Assembly (NCBI GenBank): GCA_934457095.1
Contig: CAKSHJ010000014.1
Coordinates: forward strand, 1-28,630
Length of the DNA: 28,630 nt
Source of the DNA: an uncultured Eubacteriales bacterium
GTDB lineage: Bacteria; Bacillota; Clostridia; Oscillospirales; Acutalibacteraceae
Reading direction: 5' to 3'
Shown in pieces: positions 7,630 through 15,447 of the stretch; the first letter of the stretch is position 1; every line of letters begins with the position of its first letter. The notes below the pieces were generated by a model. It was not told the DNA's origin and searched no databases. It worked only from the letters and a program-made list of their open reading frames with translations. Made by a program: the position numbers and the translations under genes.

Positions 7630-8547
7630 ATGAGTCAACCGGAAAAGCTGGAGCAACTTGCGTGCTCTTTACACTGTACGGTGCGTAGTATGGAGCCTAT
7701 GAATAGGCATACCACCTTTAAAATAGGCGGCCCTTGCGATTTGTTTATTGTGGTACCGAGTGAAGAGGCGCTTGAGGCGGTATTTACCGTTGCTAAGGAG
7801 TTAGGAATACCGTGTATGGTAATTGGAAAAGGCTCGAATTTGCTGGTAAAGGACGGTGGAATCGCCGGTGTGGTGGTACAGCTTGGCGGTGAATTTTCCG
7901 AGATGACCGTGCAGGAAAACGGTAGCATTACCGCCGGTGCAGGGGTTTCGTTGAGTGCGCTTTGTGGCTATGCTTTGCAGCATGGGTTGAGCGGCCTTGA
8001 ATTTGCATGGGGAATACCCGGTACGGTGGGCGGTGCGGTATTTATGAACGCTGGCGCATACGGAGAGGAAATGAAAGATGTGGTGGTTTGTTGTCGGCAT
8101 ATGCTTCCGGGCGGGACTATTGAAACCGTTTCCGCTCATAAGTTGAACTTTGATTACCGGCACAGCATTTATCAGGAAAACGGTGCTGTGGTGCTTGAGG
8201 CGACCTTTGCGCTGCAAAAGAGTGACAAGGCGAAAATCAAAGCAAAAATGGATGACCTGATGCACCGCAGAAAAACAAAGCAGCCGCTGGAATTTCCCAG
8301 TGCGGGCAGTGTCTTTAAACGTCCGGCGGGCTATTTTGCCGGCACTTTAATCGAAGAGTGCGGTTTAAAGGGCAGAACAGTCGGCGGGGCAGCTGTTAGT
8401 CAAAAGCATGCCGGGTTTATTATCAATACCGGGGAGGCAAGCTGCCAAGATGTGCTGGATTTGATTGCATTGATACAAAGTACTGTGAAGGAAAAAACAG
8501 GCGTTGCGTTAAGTTGTGAGATTCGGGCAATCGGGAGAGATAAGTGA
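7630..8547 (+). CDS. murB: UDP-N-acetylenolpyruvoylglucosamine reductase
   Basis: 305 residues, the normal size of the Firmicutes (type II) MurB. FAD-binding motifs are visible: NRHTTFKIGGP near residue 25, GKGSNLLV near 62 and the GIPGTVGGAVFMNAGAYG loop near 130-147. The substrate region contains SAGSVFKRP, with the catalytic Ser in that segment, and a late Glu in the EIRAIG end. It reduces enolpyruvyl-UDP-GlcNAc to UDP-MurNAc in the cytosol, an early peptidoglycan step. GGAGGGA stands just before the ATG. Genetic linkage with rapZ and whiA is common in Firmicutes. Confidence 0.95.
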   Translation: MSQPEKLEQLACSLHCTVRSMEPMNRHTTFKIGGPCDLFIVVPSEEALEAVFTVAKELGIPCMVIGKGSNLLVKDGGIAGVVVQLGGEFSEMTVQENGSITAGAGVSLSALCGYALQHGLSGLEFAWGIPGTVGGAVFMNAGAYGEEMKDVVVCCRHMLPGGTIETVSAHKLNFDYRHSIYQENGAVVLEATFALQKSDKAKIKAKMDDLMHRRKTKQPLEFPSAGSVFKRPAGYFAGTLIEECGLKGRTVGGAAVSQKHAGFIINTGEASCQDVLDLIALIQSTVKEKTGVALSCEIRAIGRDK

Positions 8548-8580
8548 GGAAATAGCAAAACAGGCAGAAAGGGCAAAGGC

Positions 8581-9438
8581 ATGGAGTTTTTAATTGTAAC
8601 GGGCATGTCCGGTGCGGGGAAGTCGGTGGCGGTGGACGCTTTAGAAGATATTGGCTTTTACTGTGTGGACAATATTCCCTCAAAATTGGTGCTGACTTTT
8701 TATGATTTGTGTGAGCGAGCCAAGGAGGACTATTCTCGCGTTGCAGTGGTTACGGATATTCGCGGCGGTGCGCTCTCGGACAAATTGTTTGAATTTTTAG
8801 ATACTTTTGCGGAAAAAAAGATTCCGTATAAAATTTTATTTTTGGACGCCGGTGATATTGTATTGGTTAACCGCTATAAGGAAACACGCCGTCGGCATCC
8901 GCTGTTGGAGGATGCCGCAGGTTCACTGGAGCGGGCAGTGAAATTAGAGCGTACGCTTTTACGCCCGATGCGTGAGGCTGCTGATTATATTATAGATACC
9001 TCTTACCTTGCACCTTCGCAATTGAAGCAGCGGCTTTCCAGTTTATTTCTTGGCAATGTGCTGGACGCTTTGACCATTCAGGTGATGTCGTTTGGGTTTA
9101 AAAACGGCATTCCCACCGAGGCGGATATGATGTTTGACGTGCGCTGTTTGCCCAATCCGTTTTATGTACCGGAACTCAAGAAGTTAACCGGGTTGGACGA
9201 GCCGGTAAAGGATTATGTAATGCAATGGGATGAAACACAGGGGTTTGTGACGCGTTTTTTGGATTTGATAGATTATATGATTCCGCTGTTTTGCAGCGAG
9301 GGGAAAAGTCAGCTGGTAATTGCCATTGGCTGTACGGGCGGTCAGCACCGTTCGGTTACCATTGTAGAGCTGCTTTACCGCCATTTAATTGCGCAAAATA
9401 AACGGGTCAGTGTCAATCACAGAGATATGAAACGGTAA
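8581..9438 (+). CDS. rapZ: RapZ/YvcJ nucleotide-binding protein
   Basis: 285 residues. It begins with a P-loop, VTGMSGAGKSVAVDALED, followed by the typical YCVDNIPSKL. The C-terminal domain carries IGCTGGQHRSV, the conserved ligand-binding signature of the family. In proteobacteria RapZ is an RNase adaptor that senses glucosamine-6-phosphate; in Firmicutes (YvcJ) it binds and hydrolyses nucleotides and its role is less clear. It lies 33 nt after murB and 14 nt before whiA, so is almost surely co-transcribed with them. Confidence 0.94.
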   Translation: MEFLIVTGMSGAGKSVAVDALEDIGFYCVDNIPSKLVLTFYDLCERAKEDYSRVAVVTDIRGGALSDKLFEFLDTFAEKKIPYKILFLDAGDIVLVNRYKETRRRHPLLEDAAGSLERAVKLERTLLRPMREAADYIIDTSYLAPSQLKQRLSSLFLGNVLDALTIQVMSFGFKNGIPTEADMMFDVRCLPNPFYVPELKKLTGLDEPVKDYVMQWDETQGFVTRFLDLIDYMIPLFCSEGKSQLVIAIGCTGGQHRSVTIVELLYRHLIAQNKRVSVNHRDMKR

Positions 9439-9452
9439 GGAGCGTGCGAGGT

Positions 9453-10388
9453 ATGTCATTTGCGGCGGATGCCAAAAGCGAGCTTTGCAGATATACGAAT
9501 TTAACGTCCTGCTGCCAAAAGGCGGAATGCTACGGATTGTTGCTGTTTGCAAAACATTTTTCGTATCATGGTATCGCATTTAGTACGGAACACCGCGAAA
9601 GTGCTTTGCGTCTTGCGAATTTTATTGCCGAACAAACGCAAACGGTAGCAGAAATTACGTCCAAAATGACAAGGCGAAGCGGAAATCCGGTTACAAGCAC
9701 AGTTACCGTGCCGTATTTGGAGCAGTGTAAGCGCTTGCTGGGGTATTTTGGGCATACTGGGCAAGAGATGAATTTAAGAATCAATCGGTCTTTACTGAAA
9801 AACGAATGCTGCACTGCAGCTTTTTTGCGCGGGGTATTTTTGTGTTGCGGCACGGTGACCAATCCGGAAAAAGAGTACCATTTGGAATTTGTAGTACCGT
9901 ATATGAAGCTTGCCAAAGATTTGCTTTCGGTGCTGTGCGGCGTGCCGGAGCTTGCCTTACAAGGAGCGGTTACCAACCGCAAGGGCAGCTTTGTGGTGTA
10001 CATAAAGGGCAGTCAGGGTATTGAAAATTTGTTGACTTTTATGGGAGCTTCTCATGCGGCTATGGAGCTGATGCAAATTAAAATGCTCAAAGAGGTGCGC
10101 AATCAGGTTAATCGCAAAACCAATTTTGAAACAGCCAATATGGATAAAACGGTATCGGCTTCGGCAAAGCAAATTGCGGACATACAGACCATTGCAAATA
10201 CTGTAGGTCTGGCGCAGTTACCGCCGGCTTTACAGGAACTTGCTGTTTTGCGGCTTGAAAATCCGGAGCTTTCTTTAAGGGAGTTGGGGCAACAGCTTTC
10301 TGAACCGATTAGCCGCTCAGGAGTTAACCATCGCTTAAAACGCATTGAGGCCTTTGCCGAGACGGTGGCGCAGAAAAAGGCAAATTAA
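9453..10388 (+). CDS. whiA: DNA-binding protein WhiA
   Basis: 311 residues, full length. The N-terminal LAGLIDADG-like domain is recognisable (MSFAADAKSELCRY, then CYGLLLFAKHF and AAFLRGVFLCCGT). The C-terminal helix-turn-helix reads ENPELSLRELGQQLSEPISRSGVNHRLKRI. WhiA affects sporulation in actinobacteria and cell division and chromosome segregation in Bacillus. I chose ATG 9453 because the family begins MSF; an in-frame GTG at 9444 is less likely. The glmR/yvcK gene normally found between rapZ and whiA is missing here. The stop is 10 nt before dnaE. Confidence 0.95.
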   Translation: MSFAADAKSELCRYTNLTSCCQKAECYGLLLFAKHFSYHGIAFSTEHRESALRLANFIAEQTQTVAEITSKMTRRSGNPVTSTVTVPYLEQCKRLLGYFGHTGQEMNLRINRSLLKNECCTAAFLRGVFLCCGTVTNPEKEYHLEFVVPYMKLAKDLLSVLCGVPELALQGAVTNRKGSFVVYIKGSQGIENLLTFMGASHAAMELMQIKMLKEVRNQVNRKTNFETANMDKTVSASAKQIADIQTIANTVGLAQLPPALQELAVLRLENPELSLRELGQQLSEPISRSGVNHRLKRIEAFAETVAQKKAN

Positions 10389-10398
10389 GGAGGAATTT

Positions 10399-13300
10399 AT
10401 GTCGGGATTTGTACATTTGCACCTGCATACCGAATATAGTCTGCTGGATGGTGCGTGTCGTATCAACCGGCTTATGGAGCATATTCAGGAAATAGGCCAA
10501 AAGGCGGTTGCTATTACCGACCACGGCGTGATGTATGGCGTGATTGACTTTTACCGCGCCGCAAAAAAGCACGGAATTAAACCGATTATCGGTTGTGAGG
10601 TGTATGTAGCGCCGCGCACCCGTTTTGACAAGGTGCATGAATTGGATTATGAACAGCACCATTTGGTCTTGCTATGTAAAAATAATAAGGGCTATGAAAA
10701 TTTAACAACGTTGGTTTCCAAGGCGTGGACAGAGGGCTTTTACGGAAAACCCCGTATAGATTTAGACTTGCTGGCGCAGTACAGCGAGGGGTTAATCGCA
10801 TCTTCGGCTTGCCTTGCAGGAGCGATTCCCCGAGCGTGCCGCAGGGGCGATTATGAGCAGGCAAAACGTATTGCACTTCAGCATAATGAGATTTTTGGGC
10901 AGGGTAATTTTTATATAGAATTGCAGGATCACGGCATCAAAGAGCAGCAGGAAATCAATCCTATGCTGATTCGGTTGGCGCAGGAAACGGGTATTCCGAT
11001 GATTGTGACCAATGACAGCCATTATATCAAAAAAGAGGACAGCGCCATGCACCGTATTTTAATGTGCATTCAGACCAACCGTACGGTGTTGGACGACGAC
11101 CGTATGGAATTCGGTTCGGACGAATTTTATGTAAAAACCGAGCAGGAAATGCGTGCGTTGTTTCCGGAATACGGACAGGCGTTTGACAATACGGTTCAAA
11201 TTGCGGAGCGGTGTAATGTGGAGTTTGAGTTTGGCAATACCAAGTTGCCGCATTTTGACACGCCCAACGGGCAGGATAATACGGAGTATTTTCGGGAAAA
11301 GTGCTACGATGGGCTGCGGGAGCGTTATGGAGAAACTCCGGCAAAGTCAGTTATGCAACGGTTGGAGTATGAGCTTGCAACCATTACGAAAATGGGCTAT
11401 GTGAATTACTATTTAATTGTGCATGACTTTATTGCTTATGCCAAATCCGTTGGAATTCCCGTAGGGCCGGGCAGAGGTTCGGGTGCGGGAAGTTTGGCGG
11501 CGTATTGTCTTGGTATTACGGGAATTGACCCGATTGCCTACAACTTGCTGTTTGAGCGTTTTTTAAACCCGGAACGCGTAAGTATGCCGGATTTTGATAT
11601 TGATTTTAGTGATGAGCGGCGTCAGGAGATGATAGATTATGTGGTGCGGCGTTACGGAGAGGATCATGTAGCGCAAATCATTACTTTTGGTACCATGGCG
11701 GCAAGAGGCTCGATTCGGGATGTGGGCAGAGCTATGGCCATTCCGTATGCAAAGGTAGATTCCGTTGCCAAATTGGTGCCTATGGAACTGAATATGACTT
11801 TGGAACGTGCGCTTTCGATTTCGCACGACTTAAAGCAGTTGTATGATACCGACCCTCAGGTAAAGGAATTGCTTTCTATGGCGCAAAAGTTAGAGGGAAT
11901 GCCCAGAAATGCCTCAACCCATGCGGCGGGCGTGGTAATTACTGACCAACCTGTGAGCAAATATGTACCGCTTGCCAAGAATAATGACGTGGTTGTAACG
12001 CAGTTCACCATGACAACCTTGGAGGAACTGGGACTTTTAAAAATGGATTTTTTGGGTTTGCGCAATTTGTCGGTGATTGCAAATGCACAGACGCAGATTC
12101 AAAAACGGCAGCCGGAATTTTCGATAGAACAGATTCCTATGAATGACAAACAAACCTTTGCAATGATTGCAAGCGGAGCAACGGAGGGGGTATTCCAGTT
12201 TGAATCGGCGGGTATGAAGAGTATGATTACCCAACTCAAACCAGAGAGCATTGAGGATTTGATAGCGGTGATTTCGCTGTATCGCCCCGGTCCGATGGAT
12301 TCCATTCCCAGATACATTGAAAATCGCCATAATACTGGGAAAATTCAATATAAACACCCCTTGCTCAAGGAAATTTTAGAAGTAACCTACGGCTGTATTG
12401 TGTATCAAGAACAGGTGATGCAAATTTTTCGTACCTTGGCAGGGTATTCTCTTGGTCGCGCGGATATTGTACGCCGGGCGATGTCGAAAAAAAAGGCCGA
12501 TGTGATGGAAAAGGAACGGAAAATTTTCATTTACGGTCTGCAAAAGGAGGACGGTACTTGGGAAGTAGAGGGTTGTGTCAATCGCGGCGTGGACGAGCAG
12601 ATAGCTGCGTCTATTTTTGGAGAAATGGAAAGCTTTGCTTCCTATGCGTTTAATAAGTCGCACGCTGCGGCATATGCGGTGCTTTCTTATCAAACGGCAT
12701 TTTTAAAATGTCATCACCCAAAGGAATACATGGCCGCATTATTGACCAGCGTGCTGGACAATGCCAATAAAATAGCGATTTACACCGCAGAATGCGCTCG
12801 CTTAGGTATTCGGGTGTTGCCGCCGCATGTGAATACCAGTGAAAACGGCTTCACCGTTGTTGGAGACGATATTCGATTTGGTCTGCTGGCGGTAAAAAAT
12901 TTGGGAAAAGGCTTTATTGACCGTATGCTGGCAGAGCGTGCCAAAAACGGGGAATTTACCGGCTTTTATGCCTTTTGCAAGCGCATGTACGGGCAGGATT
13001 TAAACCGCCGCGCATTGGAAAGTTTGATTAAATGCGGCGCTTTGGACGATTTAGGTTGTAACCGTCGGCAAATGCTGGAAAGTGTTTCTGCGGTATTGGA
13101 TTTGCTGGAGGCAGATCGGCGTAGAAATGTAGAAGGACAAATCGGCTTTTTTGACATAGTACAGGAAAGCGGTATGCAGCAGGTGGAATTTACACCACCG
13201 ACACTTGCAGATATGAGTCCGAGTGAAAAGCTGCTTATGGAAAAAGAGGTCACAGGTATGTATTTATCAGGGCATCCTATGGCAGAATATTTGCCGGTAT

Positions 13301-13890
13301 ATGAGCAAGTGGGTGCGCGTAAAATTGGAGGCATTTTAGAGAATGTACGGGAAAATACCGGTGCGTACCGGGATGGCGACACCGTAACACTTCTGGGTGT
13401 GCTGACCTCGGTAAAAACAAAAATCACCAAAAATAACAGCACCATGGCCTTTGTCATGCTGGAGGATATGTACGGCGCCATAGAGTTATTGGTGTTTCCC
13501 AGAGTTTTGGAGGAGTATGGGAATTTCGTTGTACAGGGTAATGTTGTACGGGTTGTCGGGAGACTCAGTTTTTCTGAAGAGCAGGAGCCGAAATTGATTT
13601 GTCAGGCGGTGTTTGCTGCGCCATCACCCAACGCTGCAGTACAGACGGCGCCGCAGCGTAAAAATCCGCCGGGACTCTATTTAAAGGTGACGAGCAAAGA
13701 GGACAACGCTTATAAAAAGGCTTTGCGATATTTGGCGATTTTTGACGGCGCTGTGCCGCTGCATATTTATTTTAAAGAAGAAAAGAAGCTGTTTCATGCG
13801 CCGATTTCACAGCGCGTAGATGTAAATGAGCCGTTGGTACAGGCATTGGAGGATATATTGGGCAGCGAAAATGTTGCGGTTATAAAATAA
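10399..13890 (+). CDS. dnaE: DNA polymerase III subunit alpha
   Basis: 1163 residues, typical of DnaE. The order is: PHP domain starting FVHLHLHTEYSLLDGA; palm with the catalytic PDFDIDFSDERR triad region near residue 394; fingers (ISLYRPGPMDSIPRYI and YQEQVMQIFRTLAGYS); helix-hairpin-helix region; and an OB-fold (VTLLGVLTSVKTKITK...MAFVMLEDMYG) near residues 995-1030. This is the replicative or lagging-strand polymerase. The ATG at 10399 follows AAGGAGG at ideal spacing; earlier in-frame starts lie inside whiA. In Clostridia a separate PolC usually exists, but none is visible here. Confidence 0.96.
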   Translation: MSGFVHLHLHTEYSLLDGACRINRLMEHIQEIGQKAVAITDHGVMYGVIDFYRAAKKHGIKPIIGCEVYVAPRTRFDKVHELDYEQHHLVLLCKNNKGYENLTTLVSKAWTEGFYGKPRIDLDLLAQYSEGLIASSACLAGAIPRACRRGDYEQAKRIALQHNEIFGQGNFYIELQDHGIKEQQEINPMLIRLAQETGIPMIVTNDSHYIKKEDSAMHRILMCIQTNRTVLDDDRMEFGSDEFYVKTEQEMRALFPEYGQAFDNTVQIAERCNVEFEFGNTKLPHFDTPNGQDNTEYFREKCYDGLRERYGETPAKSVMQRLEYELATITKMGYVNYYLIVHDFIAYAKSVGIPVGPGRGSGAGSLAAYCLGITGIDPIAYNLLFERFLNPERVSMPDFDIDFSDERRQEMIDYVVRRYGEDHVAQIITFGTMAARGSIRDVGRAMAIPYAKVDSVAKLVPMELNMTLERALSISHDLKQLYDTDPQVKELLSMAQKLEGMPRNASTHAAGVVITDQPVSKYVPLAKNNDVVVTQFTMTTLEELGLLKMDFLGLRNLSVIANAQTQIQKRQPEFSIEQIPMNDKQTFAMIASGATEGVFQFESAGMKSMITQLKPESIEDLIAVISLYRPGPMDSIPRYIENRHNTGKIQYKHPLLKEILEVTYGCIVYQEQVMQIFRTLAGYSLGRADIVRRAMSKKKADVMEKERKIFIYGLQKEDGTWEVEGCVNRGVDEQIAASIFGEMESFASYAFNKSHAAAYAVLSYQTAFLKCHHPKEYMAALLTSVLDNANKIAIYTAECARLGIRVLPPHVNTSENGFTVVGDDIRFGLLAVKNLGKGFIDRMLAERAKNGEFTGFYAFCKRMYGQDLNRRALESLIKCGALDDLGCNRRQMLESVSAVLDLLEADRRRNVEGQIGFFDIVQESGMQQVEFTPPTLADMSPSEKLLMEKEVTGMYLSGHPMAEYLPVYEQVGARKIGGILENVRENTGAYRDGDTVTLLGVLTSVKTKITKNNSTMAFVMLEDMYGAIELLVFPRVLEEYGNFVVQGNVVRVVGRLSFSEEQEPKLICQAVFAAPSPNAAVQTAPQRKNPPGLYLKVTSKEDNAYKKALRYLAIFDGAVPLHIYFKEEKKLFHAPISQRVDVNEPLVQALEDILGSENVAVIK

Positions 13891-13915
13891 CGATTATATA
13901 AAAATGCTTGGCGGG

Positions 13916-13940
13916 AAATGCTATGCATTTTTTATTTTTA
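13916..13940 (+). terminator. Possible terminator after dnaE
   Basis: AAATGC-TAT-GCATTT (13916-13930) is a short perfect hairpin followed by TTTATTTTTA. A longer alternative pairs AAAATGC at 13901 with GCATTTT at 13925. Stability is modest. Confidence 0.5.
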
Positions 13941-14006
13941 CGCCAAAAACATACACATATTTTCCCTTGGTTTTACAGATAATACAAATAAGAGGGGAGA
14001 ATGGAC

Positions 14007-14531
14007 ATGATTCCGATTATCATATTCAGCGGCTGTGGCGACGATACATTGCCGCAAATGCTCAAAACAGCAGTACAGCCGTTTGCGGTAGTGACCAACG
14101 AAGAAACCGGGCGGGAAGGTTCTGATTTTTTTATAAAAGAAGTACAGGAATGTACCGTATTCACACAGCCTGTCGGTATTGCGGTTTTTCAAAAAAGCTT
14201 TTTGCCGAACCGATTGCCGCATTTGCCGAAAGATTGGATTGCGGTAGTGGATTCCGACCACGACAGCGTAAAAGCGCAGTTTTGCAAAACGGGACAAATT
14301 ATTGTGACTTACGGCACAAAACCTACCGATACATTCAGTATTTCCGGATTAGACGGAAAGCAAGTCTCCATTAGTTTGCAGCGCACTGTCAAGGCAATAA
14401 CCGGCGCGGTGATTGAGCCTTGTGAAATTACCATGACTTTGACAAAGCCGTATCACCCGTGCAAATTGCTGCCGGTGGCGGCGGTTTTACTGCTTGCGGG
14501 TATCGCATGGAATGAGACGTTTATTTTGTGA
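14007..14531 (+). CDS. Hypothetical protein, possible Mur-ligase-like fragment
   Basis: 174 residues. I do not recognise the family with confidence. The N-terminal IPIIIFSGCGDD looks like a beta-strand and loop. A central part reads IIVTYGTKPTDTFSISGLDG, followed by an amphipathic strand VSISLQRTV. The ITYG...D...S.SGLDG pattern faintly recalls the segment of Mur ligases that follows the substrate-binding loop, but no ATP-binding GTNGKT motif is present, so it cannot be a complete ligase. A hydrophobic stretch (LLPVAAVLLLAGIAW) lies close to the C-terminus. I chose ATG 14007 because GAGGGGAG is 7 nt upstream; an ATG at 14001 is too close to it. It is isolated between dnaE and the SASP gene. 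Confidence 0.7.
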   Translation: MIPIIIFSGCGDDTLPQMLKTAVQPFAVVTNEETGREGSDFFIKEVQECTVFTQPVGIAVFQKSFLPNRLPHLPKDWIAVVDSDHDSVKAQFCKTGQIIVTYGTKPTDTFSISGLDGKQVSISLQRTVKAITGAVIEPCEITMTLTKPYHPCKLLPVAAVLLLAGIAWNETFIL

Positions 14532-14549
14532 ATTTTGACAAAAATTGTC

Positions 14550-14579
14550 TGAATAATAAAAATGAATGCGTTTATAATA
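14550..14579 (+). promoter_or_regulatory. Sigma-G-like forespore promoter for the SASP gene
   Basis: TGAATA, 17 nt, then TATAATA. This fits the sigma-G pattern (GNATR and CATNNTA) at all but one conserved position. The start would be about 47 nt before the SASP ATG. SASP genes are classic sigma-G targets, so context agrees. The TATAAT could also serve sigma-A, but no -35 stands at the right distance. Confidence 0.6.
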
Positions 14580-14632
14580 GTAAGGCAAACGCAAAAACTT
14601 TGAACCCAAGAGAAAAAAGGAGTGCTTATATT

Positions 14633-14824
14633 ATGTCTAAGAATAAAATTGTCGTTCCGGAAGCAAGAGAAGCTATGGATCGTTTTAAAATGGAGGCAGC
14701 CGCTGAGGTAGGCGTAAACCTCAAGCAAGGCTACAACGGAGATTTGACTTCTAAACAAGCCGGTTCCGTTGGCGGTCAAATGGTGAAAAAAATGATTGAG
14801 CAGTACGAACAAACTGCAAAATAA
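14633..14824 (+). CDS. Alpha/beta-type small acid-soluble spore protein
   Basis: 63 residues. The SASP core is clear: PEAREAMDRFKMEAAAEVGV followed by GDLTSKQAGSVGGQMVKKMI. These proteins coat DNA in the developing forespore, protect it from UV and heat, and are degraded on germination by the GPR protease. The GPR site region is FKMEAAAEVGV; the family usually has Ile or Phe after the cleaved Glu, here Ala. AAAAAGGAG lies about 10 nt before the ATG at 14633. The reading frame is open further upstream (to 14528), but that part overlaps the promoter. The gene is monocistronic, with its own terminator. Confidence 0.93.
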   Translation: MSKNKIVVPEAREAMDRFKMEAAAEVGVNLKQGYNGDLTSKQAGSVGGQMVKKMIEQYEQTAK

Positions 14825-14844
14825 GTAGTTATAAGTACAAGGTG

Positions 14845-14890
14845 AATATCCCCCGGTTCAGAGAAAAAACCGGGGGATATTTCCGTTTTT
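14845..14890 (+). terminator. Strong terminator after the SASP gene
   Basis: A 14-bp perfect stem (14845-14858 with 14868-14881, core CCCCCGG/CCGGGGG) and a 9-nt loop, followed by TCCGTTTTT. It also separates the SASP gene from the convergent BofC-like gene. Confidence 0.85.
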
Positions 14891-14897
14891 GTTGCTA

Positions 14898-15302
14898 TTA
14901 ACTGATATAATCCTCCAATAGGATTTGTACTTCAGCGGCGGTGTTTGCCGTAATACCCTGCTCAAGTAGCTTACGGTCCTCTTCAGGTAAAGTATTCAGC
15001 GTTACATTTATCTCGCGGTAAGGTGTTTGTTCATCGTTTAAAAATACCCCGATGTGCCCCTGATAAGTTCTTATGGTATAGCGGTTTTGCGCGCTGACTG
15101 CAGAGGAGATGGTACTTTCCGGTTCAGAGAGGTTTTCTTGACTTGTACTTGGTTTTAGGGTAAAATGAACTTGACTGTTTGCAGTGTCGTTTGGCATATT
15201 TTTGGGAACGGCAATTAGCAAAACCAGCGTGAGTATACCAAATACCAACACAAAAGCCGCACTCCATATGATATAAATTCGTTTTTTCAAAGAGAAACGC
15301 AC
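14898..15302 (-). CDS. Membrane-anchored BofC-C-domain-like sporulation protein
   Basis: 134 residues. A short basic N-terminus leads into one membrane helix (about residues 10-32), a Ser/Pro/Thr-rich linker, and a C-terminal domain YTIRTYQGHIGVFLNDEQ...LNTLPEEDRKLLEQGI...LLEDYIS. This last pattern is that of the BofC C-terminal domain found in many clostridial proteins. BofC in Bacillus acts in the intermembrane space to restrain SpoIVB signalling; for this shorter relative the role is inferred. The start is uncertain: GTG at 15302, or TTG at 15290 with AGGTG 8 nt upstream. A near-perfect sigma-F/G promoter precedes it, supporting forespore expression. Confidence 0.7.
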   Translation of the reverse strand: MRFSLKKRIYIIWSAAFVLVFGILTLVLLIAVPKNMPNDTANSQVHFTLKPSTSQENLSEPESTISSAVSAQNRYTIRTYQGHIGVFLNDEQTPYREINVTLNTLPEEDRKLLEQGITANTAAEVQILLEDYIS

Positions 15303-15345
15303 CTGCCTTTCGTTTATTCTTTGGAAATCATGGTAGCGTTGGTGT

Positions 15346-15375
15346 TAGTATGCGCTAAAATTGGAAATATATACA
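15346..15375 (-). promoter_or_regulatory. Sigma-F/sigma-G promoter for the BofC-like gene
   Basis: On the minus strand TGTATA is followed after exactly 17 nt by CATACTA. GTATA and CATACTA match the forespore sigma consensus at every conserved position. The start would be about 35 nt before the GTG at 15302. Confidence 0.7.
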
Positions 15376-15447
15376 TTGATAGAAACAGATTTGTTTGCAG
15401 ACAATGGTTTACAGACGGCTATTGCCATGCTATTTGAGGTGAATTGC

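Noticed and set aside
10345..10398. Longer dnaE start overlapping whiA
   Set aside because: The PHP domain begins right after the ATG at 10399, which has a consensus ribosome site; the extra Arg-rich residues are out-of-frame whiA sequence.
13904..14125. Rightward 73-codon frame after dnaE
   Set aside because: It lacks a ribosome site, crosses a likely terminator and overlaps the better-supported gene at 14007.
15361..15447. 29-residue N-terminal extension of the PBP
   Set aside because: It has no ribosome site and overlaps the opposing forespore promoter; the TTG at 15448 follows TGAGGTG.
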